Shown: positions 58,833 to 64,000 of the stretch, piece after piece
How positions within the stretch are numbered: the stretch's first letter is position 1
Layout: each line of letters starts with the position of its first letter
From: Cytophagales bacterium Alg240-R148
GTDB taxonomy: Bacteria; Bacteroidota; Bacteroidia; Cytophagales; Cyclobacteriaceae
Assembly (NCBI GenBank): GCA_900537185.1
Contig: LS999826.1
Location: 1,320,379 to 1,384,378, forward strand
Length of the DNA: 64,000 nt
Direction of reading: 5' to 3'
The notes under the pieces: model-generated
What the model was told of the DNA's origin: nothing
Databases searched by the model: none
What the model saw: only the letters and a program-made list of their open reading frames with translations
Translations under genes and position numbers: made by a program

Positions 58833-61800
58833 CTATTTGATAATTATTCGAATATGTTCGGTTGAATCTAATTGTTTAACCGTTACATAGTAAATGCCTT
58901 TCGAAATTGATTTTGGAAGCGCTATACGTTCTCCATCTACCAGGCTTTGCGGGGCAAAGGATTGAGCAAAAATACTTCTACCCATACCATCCATTACTTT
59001 TACCGCCACTTTATTGCTGTAATTAGCTGTAACGATTTGTATGTTGATGTTATCTTGGGATGTAGGGTTTGGATAAACCGATGCGGCCAGTGCAGGCCCA
59101 TCATATGTATAATTGATGCTAATCGGCGTTGAATATTCAAATTTACCATCGAAATCTACTTGTTTTAACCTGTAATAGCTGGTGCCAAACAATGGGTATT
59201 CATCATAGAAATCGTATTGAATAGCCTCAGTGCTATTTCCACCACCCTCTACGATACCAATGCTTTCGAATGTTTTTCCATCTTCAGATCTTTGAACTTC
59301 AAAGAAGTCATTGTCCTTTTCAGACGCTGTCAACCAAGTTAACAAAACAGCCTCATCTTGCAACAAGCCATTAAAGTAAACCAATTCAACCGGAAGTGGG
59401 TTTGCGGCATTTTCAGAGCCAAGGGTCAATACTTTTTCACTGAATGTTACTACAGTGCTCGAAGTCAATGAACCACTGCTTTGGGTGTGCCCGCTACTAA
59501 AAGACTGTCCACCGTGGTTGTCCCAACTGGAAGCGCCATCGTTCCATTCCATTACTGTTAATGTTTCGCGTTCGGCTTTAATGGCCGAAACGTCACTACT
59601 GCCATCCCACCTTAAGGAAACAGAAGCACTTGCGCTACCAGGAGATTGCCCGTCGCTTATTCTCCAAAACTCGCCTTGACTTACAGTTTTAATCGTTACT
59701 GCATCAGTTGGGGTGAGGTTGTCTACTTCGGAATCCGAAGTAGGAGCAGCAGGATAGTATTCTGCTTGCCAAGTAAGACCACCGGTGCTTACATTGTTCA
59801 CACCAGCGTAACCCCATCTAGTTGCTTTGCCGATAGGGAAAGTGAAACTGCTTCCTATGTTCATTTCTTTGTGTAAACGACCATTGATATAGGAAGTAGC
59901 AGAGCCTGTGCTTGGTGAAACAGTTGCAGAGGCCCCCAATTTAAAAGTATTAGCACCAGGGGCTATTAATCCATCAGATAAAGTTAGAGTATTTTCTAAA
60001 TCTACATCCCCACCAAAATTAACACCACTGCTGTTGTTAACTTCTAGGTTGTGGAAGGCAGCTGTTGTGGTGAAAGCCCCTGATAAGTTTTGAGCCCCTG
60101 ATCCATTTAAAATTATTTGAGAGGTTGAGGAGCCGCCATTAAAACTCCCTCCTGAATAGGTTATGTTACCGGATATTCCGATGCTCCCTCCGGAACCTGC
60201 ATTAAAGCTTCCACTTGATAATACCAAATTGTTCAGCACATCGTTACCTCCAATTCCTGCCTCGTAAGCACCTCCACTAATGTTTAAATCTCCAACAACT
60301 GTAATTACGTTGCTAGACCCACTGTTAAATGTACCTGACGGTATCAAAAGATCGTTGTTGACAGTAATGTCAATATTTTGTGTATTGTTAGAAATAGGGC
60401 CATCAATTTCTAAGTTGTTACAAATTGTAATGTTATTAGAAGAAAAATTCCTAACTCCACCATCACTAAAAGTGAGGTCTTTGATCAAGGTTATACCAGA
60501 CATTACATTGTAACTTCCAGATCCGGCATAATCCAATTCTCCACCACTGCAATTAAAGAAATTGTTGTAATACCCTGCGGGTAAGTTGGCGTTGCTTGAA
60601 TTGCTGACAATTTTAATGGTTCCAGCACCACTTACAGTTCCTAAACGGTGTTTGGTGGTTTCATCTATTTCTAATACCGCACCAGTTTCAATTATTGTTC
60701 TGAACAACCTTACTTCATCGTTGTTTAACGTTAAAACATCTCCTGCTTTTACAGTAATGATAGCTCCTAGTGGCCCTCCTGAAGGTATTGCTATATTCCA
60801 ACTGCTTCCAGTATCAAAGTTTCCTCCTCCTGCTTGATTCGTTTCATATTCTGGAACCACATCCGGTATAGCACCATTAATAGGAATGTCAGAATTATCA
60901 ACACCAACGCCTGCTGTGTATTCACCAGAAAGGGTTGCGTCTGATGCAGCACTAAAAGGAATAGTAAATTGGTTGTTGTTTTCATCAAAATCAGCAGTGT
61001 TATAGGCTTTGTCCCAATTGGCAGATACGTCAAATATCCTTGCTGGAATGTAGTTGGCTAGGGTGTAGGGTGCGGTTACAACAGCGTCATCAGCATTGTA
61101 GTTGAATGTAGCCGAACCGTTGAAGTTGGTCAAGCCAGATGCTGTAAGAATCCAGTGGTATTGCAAAGCGTTGTCTGCATCTACAATTTCAGTATCAGGA
61201 GCTTCGGAGTCTTCTACTATTGCTGGATGAATCTCGTTGGCAGGTCTTACAGTCATGCTTCCAGCGTCGGTAGAAGTAATAGTGAAACTAATAGGGGCGT
61301 AGTTGGATTCTCCGACAGGGAAAACAAAATTGGTCGAAGATCCAATAGCATTGAAGTCTTTTTTTACACCATTGTCAGTAAAGGAACTATTGGTCTGAAT
61401 CATGTTATTGATGCCAAAAGTTTTGACTTCTTCTATAACAGCATTGCTTTCTATTGTTAACAAATTTCCACCAATATTAAATACTCCTTCGCTTAACCTT
61501 AAATTTCTGGATACACTGAAATTGTACCCACTTGCATCGGGTATGGAAACACCATTTAAATTGTCAATTGTTAATGTTGCAAATGTACTGCTACCAGCGA
61601 CTGTTCTAGAAATTGTTTGAGCACTGGACCCATTTAATACAATACCGTTGCCCGAACTATTAGTATGGGTTGCATCGTTAACTACATTGCCATTAACATT
61701 TACGGCTATGGAAGAGGTGTTATATACTCCTTGTTCCAAATGAAAATCGTTCGAAATGGTATAGCCATTGTTGTTGGTTAAAGTTCCCGCAGCTGTTTTG

Positions 61801-64000
61801 GTTAAATTATAGAAATTTGAAGTGCCCGATCCACTATAAGTTTGTGCCGAACTAGCATTAAAAATACTGGTGTTACCATTGGCGTTGTACGTTCCATTGT
61901 TGGTCATGTTACCAGTTACGGTCAAATCTAAACCGCTTCCATCCAAAGTAGCGTTGCTGTTTATCACCAAGTTGCCACTAACTGTTAGGGGTCTTATATT
62001 TAAAACTACTGTTGGAGAGTTGGTTCCAGCAATTTCCACATTGTTTAATGCGATGTTTGAATTTATTCTAAAGTCGTCTTGACTAGCCGGTGTATTAGCG
62101 GTGCCCAAATACAAAGTAGAGCCAGTCACATTGGAGGTGTTAGGATCTAAATATACTGCGGCAATTTCTGGGCTGGCTGTATTTTGTCTTTCTATGGATA
62201 GGGTCCCACCTGTATAAGTGAAGTTACTCCCTGAATTAAGAATTTCCAACATCCCTCTTGAGGCTTCACCGCCATCACCAGTTCCTATTTCTACAGTTCC
62301 CCCCGTTTGTGTGTAAGAAAGAACTCCGGTGGTTGTTACCGTATTTCGTCGTAATTGTGAACCAATTTGCATGGATCCTGATGAAATGTTAATAGATGCA
62401 GAGCCAGTAGAAGAATACTCAATGTAATTTTCATCTCCAGTTTCGTCATCCATATCCAGTCTTCCACCATTGATAATGATAGCACCATCTAAAGCGATTC
62501 CATTTCCATTGTTGTATACTCTGCAAGTTCCCTGGGTAATCTCTAATGCGGAGGTGTTCGGTATAGAAAAATCATCACCACCTGTTGTCAAGTCTATATC
62601 AATGCCAGGATCGTTTAATATTAAAGTGCCATTTTCTAATGTCAAAGCTTTTGTTGTTCCATTGGTACTGGCAGATAAAGTGAAGCTCTCTTGGAACTCA
62701 AAGGAGTTGCTCTGGTCTGTGCCCTTATTAACAACCAAACTGTATAAATCGGGCTCTGAAGTAGATGTGCGAGAGTAAAAGTTGTCAGAAGCACCTTGCA
62801 ATTCTAAATTAACCCAAGGTCTTGTAGTACCATTGTAAAAATCAATGAGGTATCCATTGTCAGACCCATGCAATACGTTACCTTTCAGTATTAAGCTGTG
62901 CTCTAATCCCGTATTGGAACCTGGATCTTCTACGTATAAGTCTCTATCACTTGGGTTAGAATAAGGATCTTGCGTAAAGTCTATGTTGCCATCTACAGTT
63001 ACAGTTAAGTTAGAACCACTACCTGGAAAAACGAAGTCCCCTCCAATCCAAAATCCTACGACTAAATCTTGGTTGATTTGCACGTCTTGTTGTGGTTCTA
63101 TAGAGCCATCGCCCTGTATAATGAAATCACCCTGTACTGTAACATTTTGATTCAAACTATAATCATACCTTTCAAAAACAAGGTTGGGTATAGGAGAGGG
63201 TACGGTGCTAACAGTTGCATTCCCTCCAAAATAGAGAAAGTAGGACTCCAAATTATTGCCAAAATCTCCAAAATCTCCATTAACAGTAGGCGACACAGAA
63301 GCATCAAATGATACCATTCCAGTTCCTTCAACTACGCCTGTTTCAAAGGTGCCAGCAATGTGAAATTGAAACCTCGGAACAGTTTCAGAATTAGGCGTTG
63401 GTAAATTGGTGTAGTCATGTTCAAACTGCACAGCGCCTAAATCATCAATGCTGTTGTATACATTGACTCGGTGTCCTCGGCTACCATCTTTGTCAGATTG
63501 TATTATAACAATACTGCCCTCTGAAGGAACTTCTTGGGTTCCAGAGCCCGTATCGTCATTTTTTGACCAAGTGCTCGCTGTATTGAAATTACCATCTTGT
63601 CTGGAATAGTATATGTCTGGTGTTCCATTAAAACGGTTAGGAGGCCCCGCAGAGTAATCCGCATTGTCCAAATCAAAGGTAGTACCATCATTATCATTGA
63701 TGATGGTGTGGTCGTCGACACTAGAATTTGAACTCACATAGGACCTTGTGAATGGAATCTCATTCAAAACTTTTCCTGCTCTCCAAGAAGCAGGAAATGA
63801 ACTTCCACTACCTGTTCCATCATCATTTTCTGATCCTTCAAAAGTCCAGTTGTTAAGTTGAGGCAAGGTTGTAAATCCTTGGTGTTTAATTCTCCAATAG
63901 TAGGACAGCATCGTACCACCATTTCCATTGGTAGTTGGAAGTACATCGTCAGCAGGGCTTATTCTTATATAACCATCATCTGTAAAGGAAGAAAATGAAC
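58833..64000 (-). CDS. Giant T9SS-secreted adhesin-like protein (5' end cut off by window)
   Basis: More than 1720 residues are visible; the frame is open to the window edge, so the start and signal peptide lie beyond 64000. A long repetitive region is rich in Gly, Ser, Asn and Thr, with modules such as GNVVNDATHTNSSGNGIVLNG and NGSGAQNLSGAF that look like right-handed beta-helix turns. A PVELVYFNGLLQDEAVLL segment followed by a fibronectin-like strand pattern (FEVQRSEDGKTFESIG) comes near the end, and the last 75 residues are the type A sorting domain (VYPNPTS, ending TEHIRIIIK). It is probably a cell-surface or secreted protein exported by the type IX system, perhaps for adhesion or gliding. 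Confidence 0.9.
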   Translation of the reverse strand, partial: SFSSFTDDGYIRISPADDVLPTTNGNGGTMLSYYWRIKHQGFTTLPQLNNWTFEGSENDDGTGSGSSFPASWRAGKVLNEIPFTRSYVSSNSSVDDHTIINDNDGTTFDLDNADYSAGPPNRFNGTPDIYYSRQDGNFNTASTWSKNDDTGSGTQEVPSEGSIVIIQSDKDGSRGHRVNVYNSIDDLGAVQFEHDYTNLPTPNSETVPRFQFHIAGTFETGVVEGTGMVSFDASVSPTVNGDFGDFGNNLESYFLYFGGNATVSTVPSPIPNLVFERYDYSLNQNVTVQGDFIIQGDGSIEPQQDVQINQDLVVGFWIGGDFVFPGSGSNLTVTVDGNIDFTQDPYSNPSDRDLYVEDPGSNTGLEHSLILKGNVLHGSDNGYLIDFYNGTTRPWVNLELQGASDNFYSRTSTSEPDLYSLVVNKGTDQSNSFEFQESFTLSASTNGTTKALTLENGTLILNDPGIDIDLTTGGDDFSIPNTSALEITQGTCRVYNNGNGIALDGAIIINGGRLDMDDETGDENYIEYSSTGSASINISSGSMQIGSQLRRNTVTTTGVLSYTQTGGTVEIGTGDGGEASRGMLEILNSGSNFTYTGGTLSIERQNTASPEIAAVYLDPNTSNVTGSTLYLGTANTPASQDDFRINSNIALNNVEIAGTNSPTVVLNIRPLTVSGNLVINSNATLDGSGLDLTVTGNMTNNGTYNANGNTSIFNASSAQTYSGSGTSNFYNLTKTAAGTLTNNNGYTISNDFHLEQGVYNTSSIAVNVNGNVVNDATHTNSSGNGIVLNGSSAQTISRTVAGSSTFATLTIDNLNGVSIPDASGYNFSVSRNLRLSEGVFNIGGNLLTIESNAVIEEVKTFGINNMIQTNSSFTDNGVKKDFNAIGSSTNFVFPVGESNYAPISFTITSTDAGSMTVRPANEIHPAIVEDSEAPDTEIVDADNALQYHWILTASGLTNFNGSATFNYNADDAVVTAPYTLANYIPARIFDVSANWDKAYNTADFDENNNQFTIPFSAASDATLSGEYTAGVGVDNSDIPINGAIPDVVPEYETNQAGGGNFDTGSSWNIAIPSGGPLGAIITVKAGDVLTLNNDEVRLFRTIIETGAVLEIDETTKHRLGTVSGAGTIKIVSNSSNANLPAGYYNNFFNCSGGELDYAGSGSYNVMSGITLIKDLTFSDGGVRNFSSNNITICNNLEIDGPISNNTQNIDITVNNDLLIPSGTFNSGSSNVITVVGDLNISGGAYEAGIGGNDVLNNLVLSSGSFNAGSGGSIGISGNITYSGGSFNGGSSTSQIILNGSGAQNLSGAFTTTAAFHNLEVNNSSGVNFGGDVDLENTLTLSDGLIAPGANTFKLGASATVSPSTGSATSYINGRLHKEMNIGSSFTFPIGKATRWGYAGVNNVSTGGLTWQAEYYPAAPTSDSEVDNLTPTDAVTIKTVSQGEFWRISDGQSPGSASASVSLRWDGSSDVSAIKAERETLTVMEWNDGASSWDNHGGQSFSSGHTQSSGSLTSSTVVTFSEKVLTLGSENAANPLPVELVYFNGLLQDEAVLLTWLTASEKDNDFFEVQRSEDGKTFESIGIVEGGGNSTEAIQYDFYDEYPLFGTSYYRLKQVDFDGKFEYSTPISINYTYDGPALAASVYPNPTSQDNINIQIVTANYSNKVAVKVMDGMGRSIFAQSFAPQSLVDGERIALPKSISKGIYYVTVKQLDSTEHIRIIIK

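Overview
The window is chromosomal DNA from a Bacteroidota bacterium, most likely a marine or aquatic member of the Cytophagales. The evidence is an AT-rich sequence, promoters of the Bacteroidota type (TTG about 19 bases upstream of TAnnTTTG), a C-terminal type IX secretion (T9SS) sorting domain, a GH92 mannosidase lipoprotein, a DUF5686-type outer-membrane protein and cytoplasmic PAS histidine kinases. The genus cannot be fixed from what is visible. I see no rRNA, tRNA, insertion sequence, prophage or CRISPR array.

Layout. 1-6 kb (minus): the 3' end of an operon with a fatty-acid-hydroxylase membrane protein, a small lipoprotein, then pheA, an aminotransferase and tyrA (phenylalanine/tyrosine synthesis), followed by a TPR histidine kinase cut by the window edge. 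6-15 kb (plus): a small membrane protein, parE, parC, a TrmH-type RNA methyltransferase, SanA and a DUF5686-like outer-membrane protein. 15-25 kb: a GH92 mannosidase and an M1 aminopeptidase read from overlapping divergent promoters, then a TerB-ABC transporter fusion, a histone-deacetylase-like hydrolase and a MazG-like pyrophosphohydrolase. 25-36 kb: two small unknown genes divergent from a sodium/solute symporter, both promoters carrying the same palindrome; a 48-residue gene; a C-terminal processing protease; small membrane proteins; an unusual duplicated methyltransferase; and an amidohydrolase lipoprotein. 36-45 kb (minus): a coiled-coil membrane protein, a multi-PAS histidine kinase, and a TetR-ABC-HlyD-TolC type I export operon whose ABC protein lacks most canonical catalytic motifs. 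45-50 kb: envelope and secreted proteins (Omp85-type barrel, FG-GAP protein, lipoprotein, rhomboid protease). 50-55 kb (minus): an unassigned three-gene cassette (membrane protein, 743-residue protein with no recognised domain, M19-dipeptidase-like enzyme) preceded by a 549-base gene-free stretch with hairpins. 55-64 kb: an FNR-like regulator with a full set of candidate iron-sulfur cysteines, RNase HI, an aldose-epimerase-like protein, a thioredoxin/TPR protein whose start codon sits in a hairpin, and a giant T9SS cargo protein cut by the right edge.

Most genes are housekeeping or envelope functions. The best candidates for something undescribed are the 50.2-55.0 kb cassette, the degenerate ABC exporter operon, and the duplicated operator at 25.67/25.79 kb. 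Promoter and motif calls were made by eye, and family assignments are from recognition of motifs, not from searches.
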